Source: Ornithinibacillus sp. 4-3
GTDB taxonomy: Bacteria > Bacillota > Bacilli > Bacillales > Amphibacillaceae
Assembly: GCF_040958695.1 (NCBI RefSeq)
Contig: NZ_CP162599.1
Coordinates: 2,204,001-2,268,000, forward strand
Direction: 5' to 3'
DNA length: 64,000 nt
Under the pieces are notes generated by a model. That model was not told the DNA's origin. It made no database searches and worked only from the letters and a program-made list of their open reading frames with translations. Position numbers and translations under genes: made by a program. Position 1 is the first letter of the stretch. Each line of letters starts with the position of its first letter. This document shows positions 54,713 to 63,233 of the stretch, piece by piece.

Positions 54713-55720
54713 TTAGAAATGTTTTCCAACATATTTAGCTAAATCAATTACACGATTTGAGTAACCCCACTCATTATCATACCAAGCAATTACTTTTACT
54801 TTGTTTTCGCCCATTACTGTTGTCGTTAAACCATCAATAATAGCTGAATAATTAGATGTTGTGTAATCAATTGACACTAATGGTTCTAAGCTGAAGTCAA
54901 TAATTCCTTTTAATTCATTTTCTGCAGCTTGTTTGAATGCTTCATTTACTTCTTCTTTTGTTACAGATTTCTCTAGATCAACAACTAAATCTACTAAAGA
55001 AACGTTTGGTGTAGGAACGCGAAGTGCCATACCATCTAATTTACCTTCTAATTCAGGTAACACTAATGATAACGCCCTTGCTGCTCCTGTAGAAGTCGGT
55101 ACAATAGATAAAGAACACGCTCTTGCACGACGTAAATCTTTATGCGGGTTATCTAAGTTGTTTTGATCTGATGTGAATGCATGTACTGTTGTCATCAAAC
55201 CATTTTTAATTGTAAACTTGTCATTAAGAACTTTAGCTACTGGAGCTAGGCAGTTTGTTGTACAAGATGCATTAGAAATTACATGGTCATTCTCATGATC
55301 ATATACTTCTTCATTAACACCTACAACAATTGTTTTATCAACATTGCTTCCTGGCGCAGTTAAAAGAACTTTTTTAGCTCCTGCTTCTAAATGAGCACTA
55401 GCCTTTTCTTTTGAATTGAATTTACCAGTTGCCTCAAGAACTACATCAATCTCTAGTTCTTTCCATGGCAGTTGTTTAGGATCACGATTACTAGTAATAA
55501 TTACTTTTTTACCGTTCACTTCTAAAGCATTTTCTAACGGCTTCACTTCTCCAGCAAATTTACCATGCACACTATCATACTTGATTAAATGTGCTAAAGT
55601 TTCAGACGGATATGTTGCATTTACAGCAACAACCTCTAATGTATCATCTTCAACTGCTTGACGAAATACCATACGGCCAATACGACCTAATCCATTAATT
55701 GCAACACGGATTTTACTCAT
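54713..55720 (-). CDS. gapB: Glyceraldehyde-3-phosphate dehydrogenase, gluconeogenic type
   Basis: 335 residues. Closer to B. subtilis GapB (NADP-dependent, gluconeogenic) than GapA, shown by VVAVNATYPSETLAHLIKYD: Asn34-Ala35 stand where NAD-specific enzymes have Asp. NAD(P) fold INGLGRIGRMVFR, catalytic Cys153 in SNASCTTNC, His180 in MTTVHAFTSDQ. All intact. AGGAGG ribosome site. Upstream lie two CcpN-like boxes, consistent with repression during glycolysis. Single gene with own terminator. Confidence 0.93.
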   Translation of the reverse strand: MSKIRVAINGLGRIGRMVFRQAVEDDTLEVVAVNATYPSETLAHLIKYDSVHGKFAGEVKPLENALEVNGKKVIITSNRDPKQLPWKELEIDVVLEATGKFNSKEKASAHLEAGAKKVLLTAPGSNVDKTIVVGVNEEVYDHENDHVISNASCTTNCLAPVAKVLNDKFTIKNGLMTTVHAFTSDQNNLDNPHKDLRRARACSLSIVPTSTGAARALSLVLPELEGKLDGMALRVPTPNVSLVDLVVDLEKSVTKEEVNEAFKQAAENELKGIIDFSLEPLVSIDYTTSNYSAIIDGLTTTVMGENKVKVIAWYDNEWGYSNRVIDLAKYVGKHF

Positions 55721-55740
55721 AAAATAATCCTCCTACTATA

Positions 55741-55751
55741 TATGTTACACT
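55741..55751 (+). promoter_or_regulatory. Second CcpN-like box ahead of gapB
   Basis: TATGTTACACT matches the CcpN consensus TRTGHYATAYW at 10 of 11 positions, in the opposite orientation to the box at 55773. Confidence 0.5.
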
Positions 55752-55772
55752 CATAAGTAACTTCCAATAAGT

Positions 55773-55783
55773 AGTATAACATA
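55773..55783 (-). promoter_or_regulatory. gapB -10 and CcpN box
   Basis: Minus strand TATGTTATACT fits TRTGHYATAYW at every position and contains the extended -10 TG-T-TATACT of gapB (no clear -35). In B. subtilis CcpN binds such overlapping sites at gapB and pckA. Confidence 0.7.
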
Positions 55784-55880
55784 TTCATATTCTATTTTGC
55801 TTCAATAATTATACTGTTTTGTATAAATTATTGCTATTTTGATAGAAATTGTCTTTATTTTTTCATAAATACGCCAAGTT

Positions 55881-56489
55881 TCATGCTTTACTAAAAGCAT
55901 TCCATTGATGAAGAAGATCCTTTAATTGTTTGAAGCTATGTTCTACAGATTCATTATTATCAATAATTGCATCTGCTAGGGCTGCCTTTTCTTTTAAAGG
56001 CATTTGCGATTTCATTCGAGCAACAGCTTCTTCTTCTGTATAGTTATCTCTTTCCATTAATCTTTGCTTCTGAATCATTTCATCTACGTACACAACAATT
56101 GTTTTTTCGACAAAATGGGTTAAGTCATTTTCAAAAAGAAGCGGGATATCCATCACCACACAGGACGCTCCATCTGCAAGATAATCATCTCTTCTAGCAA
56201 CCATTTCTTTACGAATTGCTGGATGCACAATTTGGTTTAAATTCTTTCTTTTCTCTGCATCATTAAAAATAATTGCACCTAATTTTTTTCGGTCTAGTGT
56301 AAGATCAGCCTGTAAAATATCTTCACCAAAGGCTTTAATAATTTCTTCATATGGATCCTGGCCTGGTTCTACTACTTCTCTTGCAATAACATCTGCATCC
56401 ACCACAGGAATATTAAATTCTTTAAACATCTGGGCTACTGTGCTTTTTCCACTAGCTATCCCACCTGTTAAACCAATGACTAATGCCAA
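55881..56489 (-). CDS. coaE: Dephospho-CoA kinase
   Basis: 202 residues. Last step of CoA synthesis: ATP-dependent phosphorylation of dephospho-CoA. P-loop GLTGGIASGKST (about 6-17), substrate site VVDADVIAREVVEPG, LNQIVHPAIRKEM and VVMDIPLLFEN. Length as usual. The start is a TTG (56487-56489) after AGGTGA. Downstream of mutM; polA-mutM-coaE probably form one unit, as in B. subtilis. Confidence 0.94.
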   Translation of the reverse strand: MALVIGLTGGIASGKSTVAQMFKEFNIPVVDADVIAREVVEPGQDPYEEIIKAFGEDILQADLTLDRKKLGAIIFNDAEKRKNLNQIVHPAIRKEMVARRDDYLADGASCVVMDIPLLFENDLTHFVEKTIVVYVDEMIQKQRLMERDNYTEEEAVARMKSQMPLKEKAALADAIIDNNESVEHSFKQLKDLLHQWNAFSKA

Positions 56490-56549
56490 GTTTGTTCACC
56501 TACTATCACATTTGCCTTGATGTATTTACTAAAAATCACCAAAGCTGAT

Positions 56550-57386
56550 TTACATTGCTTTTAAAGGCTGACAAGCACTACAAATATGAGTACCTCGACC
56601 ACCAACTTTGAATTTTTCAATTGGGGTTCCGCATTTTTTACAAGGTTGATTTTCTTGTCCATACACATGCAAAGCCTCTTGAAATGCTCCTATCTCACCT
56701 TCTAAATTGATATAAGAACGAATAGTTGTTCCACCTTGTTTAACAGCTTGTTGCAATGTTTCAATAGCTTGTATCATAATATCTTTTACTTCTTTTTCTG
56801 TTAATTGCTTAGCAGGTCGTAATGGGTGTACGCCTGCTTTAAATAATGTCTCATCTACATAAATATTTCCTAATCCAGCCACAATGGTTTGATCTAGTAG
56901 TACAGCTTTTATCGCTCTTTCTGTGCGTTGTAATTTGCTGTAAAAATCTACAAAATTGAATTCTGACTCCAATGGATCAGGACCTAGTTGGACTAATGGA
57001 CGCTCTAATAACTCCTGTCCTTTTGCAAATACATGCATGGTTCCAAATTTCCGTACATCATTATATCTTAGCTCTGTTCCATCTGTGAAAGAAAAAACAA
57101 CATGTGTATGTTTATCCATTGGCACATCTTTATCAGTCAAGCTATATTTCCCTTCCATTCGCAGATGGGAAATAAGCATATCCTGATCAAGTTCAAAAAG
57201 TAGGAATTTTCCTTTGCGATAAACATCGTGAATCGTTTGTCCAACTAGTCTGAGCTTAAAGGCTTCTACATCATCTGGCTCTTTAATAATTTTAGGCCAA
57301 TAAACATCCACTTGAGCAATCTTTTTTGACGATACTAGTTGTCTTAACATATTTTTAATGGTTTCTACTTCTGGTAATTCTGGCAT
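56550..57386 (-). CDS. mutM: Formamidopyrimidine-DNA glycosylase
   Basis: 278 residues. Removes 8-oxoguanine and FapyG, then cuts by beta/delta elimination. N-terminal PELPEVET with the catalytic Pro2 and Glu3, Lys in RKGKFLLFEL (about 58-67), helix-two-turn-helix QTIVAGLGNIYVDE, and C-terminal zinc finger C..C (CKKCG) and C..C (CSAC). All key residues are present. It starts 12 bases after polA. Confidence 0.96.
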   Translation of the reverse strand: MPELPEVETIKNMLRQLVSSKKIAQVDVYWPKIIKEPDDVEAFKLRLVGQTIHDVYRKGKFLLFELDQDMLISHLRMEGKYSLTDKDVPMDKHTHVVFSFTDGTELRYNDVRKFGTMHVFAKGQELLERPLVQLGPDPLESEFNFVDFYSKLQRTERAIKAVLLDQTIVAGLGNIYVDETLFKAGVHPLRPAKQLTEKEVKDIMIQAIETLQQAVKQGGTTIRSYINLEGEIGAFQEALHVYGQENQPCKKCGTPIEKFKVGGRGTHICSACQPLKAM

Positions 57387-57397
57387 TTTCTTCTCCC

Positions 57398-60025
57398 TTA
57401 TACATCGTACCAGCTATCGCCATGTGCATAATCTACTTTAAGTGGCACGGATAGTTTCACTGTTTTTTCCATCATGGCAGGTACAATTTCCTCCAGTTTT
57501 TCTATTTCTTCCTCTGGAGCTTCTATAATTAATTCATCATGAACCTGTAATAAGATTCGTGCTTGCAGGTTCTCTTCTTTTAATTTTGCATGTAAATCAA
57601 TCATTGCTTGCTTAATGATATCTGCAGCACTACCCTGAATTGGTGTATTCATCGCTGTTCGCTCTGCAAAACTACGTACATTGAAGTTTCGACTATTGAT
57701 TTCAGGTAAATATCTTCTTCGCTTCATGATCGTTGCCACATAACCTGTTTGCTTCGCTTCTAATACAATATCCTCCATATACTCTTTTACATTTGGATAG
57801 CTCTCGAAATAACGATCAATAAATTTCTGTGCTTCTTTTCTCGTAATTCCTAAATTCTGCGAAAGTCCATAATCACTCATACCATAAACAATCCCAAAAT
57901 TAACTGCTTTCGCTGAACTACGCATATTCGATGTTACTTCAGAGGCATCAACATGAAAAACATCACTCGCTGTTTGTGTATGAATATCTAAATCATTATT
58001 AAAAGCATCAATTAATCGCTCATCATTAGCAATATGCGCTAATACCCGTAATTCAATTTGCGAATAATCCGCACCAAATATTTTCCAACCTTCTTCTGAA
58101 GCAACAAAGGCTTGGCGAATTTTTCGTCCTTCTTCTAAACGAATAGGGATATTTTGTAAGTTTGGATCAATGGAACTCAATCTACCTGTCTGTGTTAATG
58201 CTTGATTGAACCTTGTATGAATTTTCGATGTATCTTTATCAATTACTTTCAGCAATCCTTCAATATAAGTCGATTGCAGCTTTCCTAATTGACGATACAT
58301 CATAATCTTAGAAATAATTTCATGTTTATCCTCTAGTTTTTCAAGTACATCTACTGCGGTTGAATATCCAGTTTTTGTTTTCTTAATAACAGGTAATCCT
58401 AGTTTTTCAAACAAAATTGGTCCGAGTTGCTTGGGTGAATTTAAATTAAATTCCTCTCCTGCCAGCTCATAAATCTCTTCTTCTAAAGCTGCCAGTTTTT
58501 CTTTTAATTCATTTCCCATATCTTCTAAGGTCTGCTTATTAACTTTAATACCAGTAAATTCCATTTCGGCAAGAATCAGTGCTAATGGTAATTCTAACTC
58601 TTCATACAAATGATATTGATCATTTTTTTCTAATTCAGCAAGGAACTGATCCTTAAGTTGGAAAATAACATTGGTTTTACGGACTACATGATCTGCTAAT
58701 GCCGTTAATTCCGGTACCTTTTGTTTAGCGCCCTTTCCATAGACCGCTTCATCTAAAGAAACCTGAGTTAAATTCACTCGATGAGCGATACTTGGGATAT
58801 CATCATGACTTTCGGCTGGATTCAATAAATAAGACGATAATAATAAATCAAAAACAATCCCTCTCATCTGAATACCATGATGTAATAAAGCTACAATAGT
58901 TCCTTTTGCATCAAATACATATTTCTCAATGGTTTCATCCTCTGCCCATGCTTTAAAATCTGCTGATTCCAAAGCTAGTTCTAGCGGGATAAAATATTTT
59001 CCATTTTGATTGACAAGACCAATGCCCAGAATATCTGCCTGATGGTAATTCTCCCCAAGCATTTCTAATAAAATAGCATCCTGTTTAGAAAATAATTCTG
59101 CTTCTATCTTTTCTACAATTGTATATTCTATTTCGTCCTGTTGTTCTGCTTGTCCACTGCTATCTACATCTAGCTTATCAATTAATGATTTAAAGCCTAA
59201 TTCCGTAAAAAATGCATGTGCTTTATCTTGATCAAGCTCCTGAAACGGAATATCCTCTAAAGCAACCTGAATTGGTGAATTACAATTAATTGTAGCTAAT
59301 TCTTTACTTAAAAAAGCATCATCTTGATGATTGATTAGATTTTCTTTTAGCTTCTTCCCACTAATTTCATCAATATGTTCATATACCTTTTCAACCGTTT
59401 GATACTGTTTTAGCAACTTTGTAGCCGTTTTAATCCCTACTCCTGGGACTCCTGGAATATTATCTGAACTATCTCCCATTAATGCCTTTAAATCAATAAT
59501 TTGTTCTGGTGTTAGCTCCATTTGATCGAGTAGAGATTCTGGTGTATAAGAATTAACCTCACTGATCCCTTTTTTAGTCAAATCCACAGTTACATTTTCC
59601 GATACCAATTGTAGTAAATCCTGATCACCTGAAATAACCTTAACATTCCAATTTTCTTTCTTTCCTTCTGTAGCGAGTGTTCCGATGATATCATCTGCTT
59701 CATATTGATCAAGCTCATAATACTTGATTTGAAAAGCATCTAAAAGCTCTCTTACTAAAGGCATTTGTTCAGATAGCTCAGGTGGTGTTTTTTGACGACC
59801 ACCTTTATAGTCCTGATAAGTTTTATGACGGAATGTAGTTTTTCCAGCATCAAATGCAACTAACATATGTGTTGGTTGTTCTTCCTCAATAATATTCATT
59901 AACATCGTAGTAAAACCGTATACCGCGTTTGTGTATACCCCTTTATCATTATTTAATAAAGGTAAAGCATAGAACGCACGAAATATGATACTATTTCCAT
60001 CGATTAATACTAATTTTTGTGACAT
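57398..60025 (-). CDS. polA: DNA polymerase I
   Basis: 875 residues, as in bacilli. Gap filling in repair and Okazaki-fragment processing. Domains: 5'-3' exonuclease (about 1-290: MLVAFDAGKTTFRHK, SGDQDLLQLV, LMGDSSDNIPGVPGVGIKTA), a 3'-5' exonuclease-like domain (about 310-465) without the catalytic DxE/Asp residues, so no proofreading, and polymerase (motif A DYSQIELRVLAHI, motif B RSSAKAVNFGIVYG, motif C LQVHDELIIEAP). The ribosome site is GAGGAGG. Confidence 0.96.
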   Translation of the reverse strand: MSQKLVLIDGNSIIFRAFYALPLLNNDKGVYTNAVYGFTTMLMNIIEEEQPTHMLVAFDAGKTTFRHKTYQDYKGGRQKTPPELSEQMPLVRELLDAFQIKYYELDQYEADDIIGTLATEGKKENWNVKVISGDQDLLQLVSENVTVDLTKKGISEVNSYTPESLLDQMELTPEQIIDLKALMGDSSDNIPGVPGVGIKTATKLLKQYQTVEKVYEHIDEISGKKLKENLINHQDDAFLSKELATINCNSPIQVALEDIPFQELDQDKAHAFFTELGFKSLIDKLDVDSSGQAEQQDEIEYTIVEKIEAELFSKQDAILLEMLGENYHQADILGIGLVNQNGKYFIPLELALESADFKAWAEDETIEKYVFDAKGTIVALLHHGIQMRGIVFDLLLSSYLLNPAESHDDIPSIAHRVNLTQVSLDEAVYGKGAKQKVPELTALADHVVRKTNVIFQLKDQFLAELEKNDQYHLYEELELPLALILAEMEFTGIKVNKQTLEDMGNELKEKLAALEEEIYELAGEEFNLNSPKQLGPILFEKLGLPVIKKTKTGYSTAVDVLEKLEDKHEIISKIMMYRQLGKLQSTYIEGLLKVIDKDTSKIHTRFNQALTQTGRLSSIDPNLQNIPIRLEEGRKIRQAFVASEEGWKIFGADYSQIELRVLAHIANDERLIDAFNNDLDIHTQTASDVFHVDASEVTSNMRSSAKAVNFGIVYGMSDYGLSQNLGITRKEAQKFIDRYFESYPNVKEYMEDIVLEAKQTGYVATIMKRRRYLPEINSRNFNVRSFAERTAMNTPIQGSAADIIKQAMIDLHAKLKEENLQARILLQVHDELIIEAPEEEIEKLEEIVPAMMEKTVKLSVPLKVDYAHGDSWYDV

Positions 60026-60237
60026 TAGAACGCCTCCTCACAAGATACATCCTGCCTTAATCCTATTAACTCCTGACATGTCTCGTTCTTATTCAATAAT
60101 GTTCTTATTAAATTTTAACATTATTACGTTAGAATGAAAAAGTATAGCTATTAGTTTGTCTTAAAGCATTTTTTGTATCCAAATTTATCCACTAAAAAAA
60201 TAAAATTTAAAATGGGATCAATATTTCTCCAATTTAA

Positions 60238-60264
60238 AACACCCTCTTGGCTAAGAGGATGTAA
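60238..60264 (-). terminator. Terminator of phoPR
   Basis: CATCCTCTTAGCCAAGAGGGTG with TTTTAAATT on the minus strand, 8 bases past phoR. Confidence 0.75.
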
Positions 60265-60271
60265 TGATCGG

Positions 60272-61645
60272 TTATTTATTTTTAGGAAATTGCACCGTAA
60301 AGGTTGTTCCTTTATTGATTTCACTATCTACCTTAATGGTTCCACGATGTGCTTCGATAATATGTTTTGTAATAGCTAAGCCTAGACCTGTTCCTCCCGT
60401 ATCTCGACTTCTTGCTTTGTCTACGCGATAGAAACGTTCGAAGATTCTTGGAATATCCTGTTGTTCAATCCCAATCCCTGTATCTGAGACTTCAAAGCAT
60501 ATATTATTTTCAGATTCAAACACTCGTAATTTAACTAGACCATTTTGTGGCGTATAGCTTATCGCATTAGTTAATAAATTAATTAATACTTGCTTTAATC
60601 TTTGACTATCTGCTTGAAATATCAAGTTTTCTTCAGCAGTAACTGAGAATTGAATGTTCTTTTGTTCTGCCTGTTGTTCAATCATTGGAACAACCTCTGC
60701 TAAAATCTCTGAAGTATTCACTTCTATTTCATTAATATGTGATTTATCATGCTCCAACCTTGATAATATCAACAAATCTTCAATTAGCACCTGCATTCTC
60801 TTACTTTCTTCAAAAATAATTTTCAAAAAAGTTTCTCGAATTTCTTCATCCTCCATACCAGTTTCCATTAATGTTTCCGCAAAACCAGCAATAGAAGTAA
60901 TTGGTGTTCTTAATTCATGCGAAACATTCGCAACAAAATCTTTTCGCATATTTTCAAGCTTCTTGAATTCAGTAATATCATAAAAAACTAACACGGCCCC
61001 ACGTAATAGTCCTTTTTCATCAAAAATTGGTGCTCCAACTATTTCAATATAGCTTATATTAGTATTGTTAGTATATCTAATTAATCGTTTTACATTCTTC
61101 TCATATAAAAACGTTTCTTTAACTGTTGTATGTATATCCTCTGTGTTCATTGCCTCATAGTATAGATGACCAATGTATTCCTTTTCCTCTATACCAAACA
61201 TAGAAATGAATTTACGGTTTACCAGATGGATATAACCTTTATCATCAATTAATACCAAACCACTTTCCATATTATCAACAACTGTAGATAGCTGCTCTGC
61301 CTGCATTTGCTCATGAATGGATAACTCACTTAAGTTACGAGCAAGCTTGTTAATTTGCAAGCTGAGTTTTCCGATACTTCCATTAAGAGGATGATGTATT
61401 CTTGCTCGATAATTCCCAGCAATAAGCTTTTCAACTGTATTCGAGGCTACTTGTACAGGTCGAATAAATTTCTCAAAAAGATGGAGTAGTACTGTAATTA
61501 ACAGGATAAACAGAATAAAGAGCATTCCGATTAAGACATAATAATTACTGATAAATTGACCTAATATCAATCCTGTAATAGTGATAAATATAAATATAAT
61601 AATAACATATGAAATCAAAGACCTGTTAAACAGTCTTTTCATCAT
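60272..61645 (-). CDS. phoR: PhoR-type sensor histidine kinase without extracytoplasmic domain
   Basis: 457 residues; B. subtilis PhoR has 579. Two membrane segments (about 11-30 and 36-56) are joined by only about five residues, so there is no outside sensor domain. Then HAMP (about 57-108), PAS (about 118-225: GLVLIDDKGYIHLVNRKFIS), HisKA with His243 in VSHELRTPITSIAGF, and HATPase (N box LINLLTNAISYTP, G boxes VSDTGIGI and GGTGLGLAI). The first ATG overlaps the phoP stop (ATGA). It should phosphorylate PhoP under phosphate starvation, by context. Confidence 0.92.
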   Translation of the reverse strand: MMKRLFNRSLISYVIIIFIFITITGLILGQFISNYYVLIGMLFILFILLITVLLHLFEKFIRPVQVASNTVEKLIAGNYRARIHHPLNGSIGKLSLQINKLARNLSELSIHEQMQAEQLSTVVDNMESGLVLIDDKGYIHLVNRKFISMFGIEEKEYIGHLYYEAMNTEDIHTTVKETFLYEKNVKRLIRYTNNTNISYIEIVGAPIFDEKGLLRGAVLVFYDITEFKKLENMRKDFVANVSHELRTPITSIAGFAETLMETGMEDEEIRETFLKIIFEESKRMQVLIEDLLILSRLEHDKSHINEIEVNTSEILAEVVPMIEQQAEQKNIQFSVTAEENLIFQADSQRLKQVLINLLTNAISYTPQNGLVKLRVFESENNICFEVSDTGIGIEQQDIPRIFERFYRVDKARSRDTGGTGLGLAITKHIIEAHRGTIKVDSEINKGTTFTVQFPKNK

Positions 61646-62334
61646 GTAGGATCCTCCAGTTTGTATCCTAATCCATGAATCGTCTTAATGTAATTTGGAT
61701 TTTTCGTGTCTGTTTCAATTTTATCCCGAATTCTTCCAATGTGTACATCTACAATTCTTGTGTCTCCTACATAATCATAATTCCATATTTCATTTAGTAG
61801 CTGATCTCTCGTTAATACTTTGCCTTTATGTACAGCTAGATATTTTAATAATTCAAATTCTTTTCTAGTAAAATGTAATGCTTCATCTCTTAATTTCACT
61901 TCATACTTTTCTGGAAAAATGGTAAGCTCACCAATTTTGATTTCAGAAAAATCACTTGGTTGTTCTGTTTTACCAGATCTACGTAAAATAGCTTTAATAC
62001 GAGCAACAACTTCTTTTGGACTAAATGGCTTCGTTAAGTAGTCATCTGCTCCAAACTCCAAGCCCAAAATTTTATCCAATTCTGTATCAAGCGCTGTCGC
62101 CATCAATACAGGAACATTATTTTTATTCTGTCTTAATGTTTTAATGATTTCCATTCCATCCAGTTTAGGCAACATCACATCAAGGATCACTAGATCATAA
62201 TTGTTTTGCTCAATTTTTTGAATTGCTTCTTCTCCATCAAAAGCAGCGTCTGTTTCAAATCCTGCCTTTTCAATATTGTATTTTAATAGTGTGACTATTG
62301 ATTGCTCATCATCAACAATTAAGATTCTTTGCAT
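61642..62334 (-). CDS. phoP: PhoP-type response regulator
   Basis: 230 residues, OmpR family. Receiver domain: acidic pair Asp8/Asp9 in ILIVDDEQ, phosphoacceptor Asp52 in LVILDVMLPKLDG, Lys in LTKPFSPKEVVARI. C-terminal winged helix with FTRKEFELLKYLAVHKGKVL and TRDQLLNEIWNYDYVGDTRI. Controls the Pho regulon in bacilli. Coupled to phoR by a 4-base overlap. Upstream of polA as in B. subtilis. Confidence 0.95.
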   Translation of the reverse strand: MQRILIVDDEQSIVTLLKYNIEKAGFETDAAFDGEEAIQKIEQNNYDLVILDVMLPKLDGMEIIKTLRQNKNNVPVLMATALDTELDKILGLEFGADDYLTKPFSPKEVVARIKAILRRSGKTEQPSDFSEIKIGELTIFPEKYEVKLRDEALHFTRKEFELLKYLAVHKGKVLTRDQLLNEIWNYDYVGDTRIVDVHIGRIRDKIETDTKNPNYIKTIHGLGYKLEDPT

Positions 62335-62541
62335 GATAAACCCACTTTCTAAAATTGATTTTAAGAAGCATTGTTAGTGCAAATTAAAGCTCTTTTTTAT
62401 TATAACAATATACGATTGAAAAGCAAAAGAACATGACATTGTTATTACCTATAGGTATGCTGTAGATCGCATAATATTTTTAGGTTATTTATTAATTTAA
62501 TATATCAAAATCTCCTAATAAATTTAAAAGGAGCAACGAAA

Positions 62542-62940
62542 TTAATCGTCACTCTTAGATTTACTATTCAATTTTTCTACTGCTTTTCTTAAAACATCAG
62601 GTATTGGTAAATTTGTTTTTCCTACTGTTTCTAAAATACTTAACAATTCATTCGCTAAATAAAAAAAGATGACTGCATCTCTAATTAATGTGCCATCTCC
62701 CATAATTCTGTCTATTGAATAAGCAATTGCTACTAATGCAAAGATAATAACTTTTTTAGCAATACCTTTAAAACCTATTTCACTATTTAATTTGCCATAT
62801 GTTGCTGCAACTAAGAAGCCTAATATATAATCTACAATGATAAAAATAACTAGTACCTGTAACAATGGCGACCAACCCCCTAATAAAAATGTGACGATCG
62901 CCCCAATAACAGCGATGATTGATTTAAATATTGTTTCCAT
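62542..62940 (-). CDS. Holin-like membrane protein (phage holin 4 / TcdE type)
   Basis: 132 residues: hydrophobic segments at about 5-22, 26-48, 63-80 and 86-105 and a charged C-terminus (KAVEKLNSKSKSDD). The pattern VIFIIVDYILGFLVAATYGK with SEIGFKGIAKKVIIFALVAI is the signature of phage_holin_4_1/TcdE-like toxin-secretion holins. No endolysin or other phage gene lies beside it. GGAGGAGTG precedes the ATG. 62335-62541 and 62941-63186 hold nothing else I can support. Confidence 0.85.
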   Translation of the reverse strand: METIFKSIIAVIGAIVTFLLGGWSPLLQVLVIFIIVDYILGFLVAATYGKLNSEIGFKGIAKKVIIFALVAIAYSIDRIMGDGTLIRDAVIFFYLANELLSILETVGKTNLPIPDVLRKAVEKLNSKSKSDD

Positions 62941-63187
62941 GATTGCATCACTCCTCCAAATATTATACGGAGAGCCTGTTCACTCAGTAACGGTGTTTAG
63001 ACATAAAAAATACGCCCTGGTGGACGTAAAGGAAAAAGCAATCATGATTGAGACGTTAAAGTTATTTAATTTATAGTTTTCGATTGCTAATTTTGTTCCA
63101 TCAAAGTATTTACCATGACTAATAACAAGTTTTTAATACTCTTCTTTAAGTAATTTTACCAGAGTATGTAAAAGATATTTAAAATAC

Positions 63188-63209
63188 AAGAGCCCTCTCT
63201 CGGGCTCTT
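63188..63209. terminator. Hairpin past the nitrilase gene
   Basis: AAGAGCCC and GGGCTCTT pair around a 6-base loop; T-runs are interrupted on the minus strand. Confidence 0.6.
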
Positions 63210-63233
63210 CATTACTAATATGATATAAATTCC

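Noticed and set aside
62837..63076. 79-codon plus-strand frame opposite the holin gene
   Set aside because: Its first part is antisense to the holin gene; its tail (VFRHKKYALVDVKEK) looks protein-like but has no start signal of its own.
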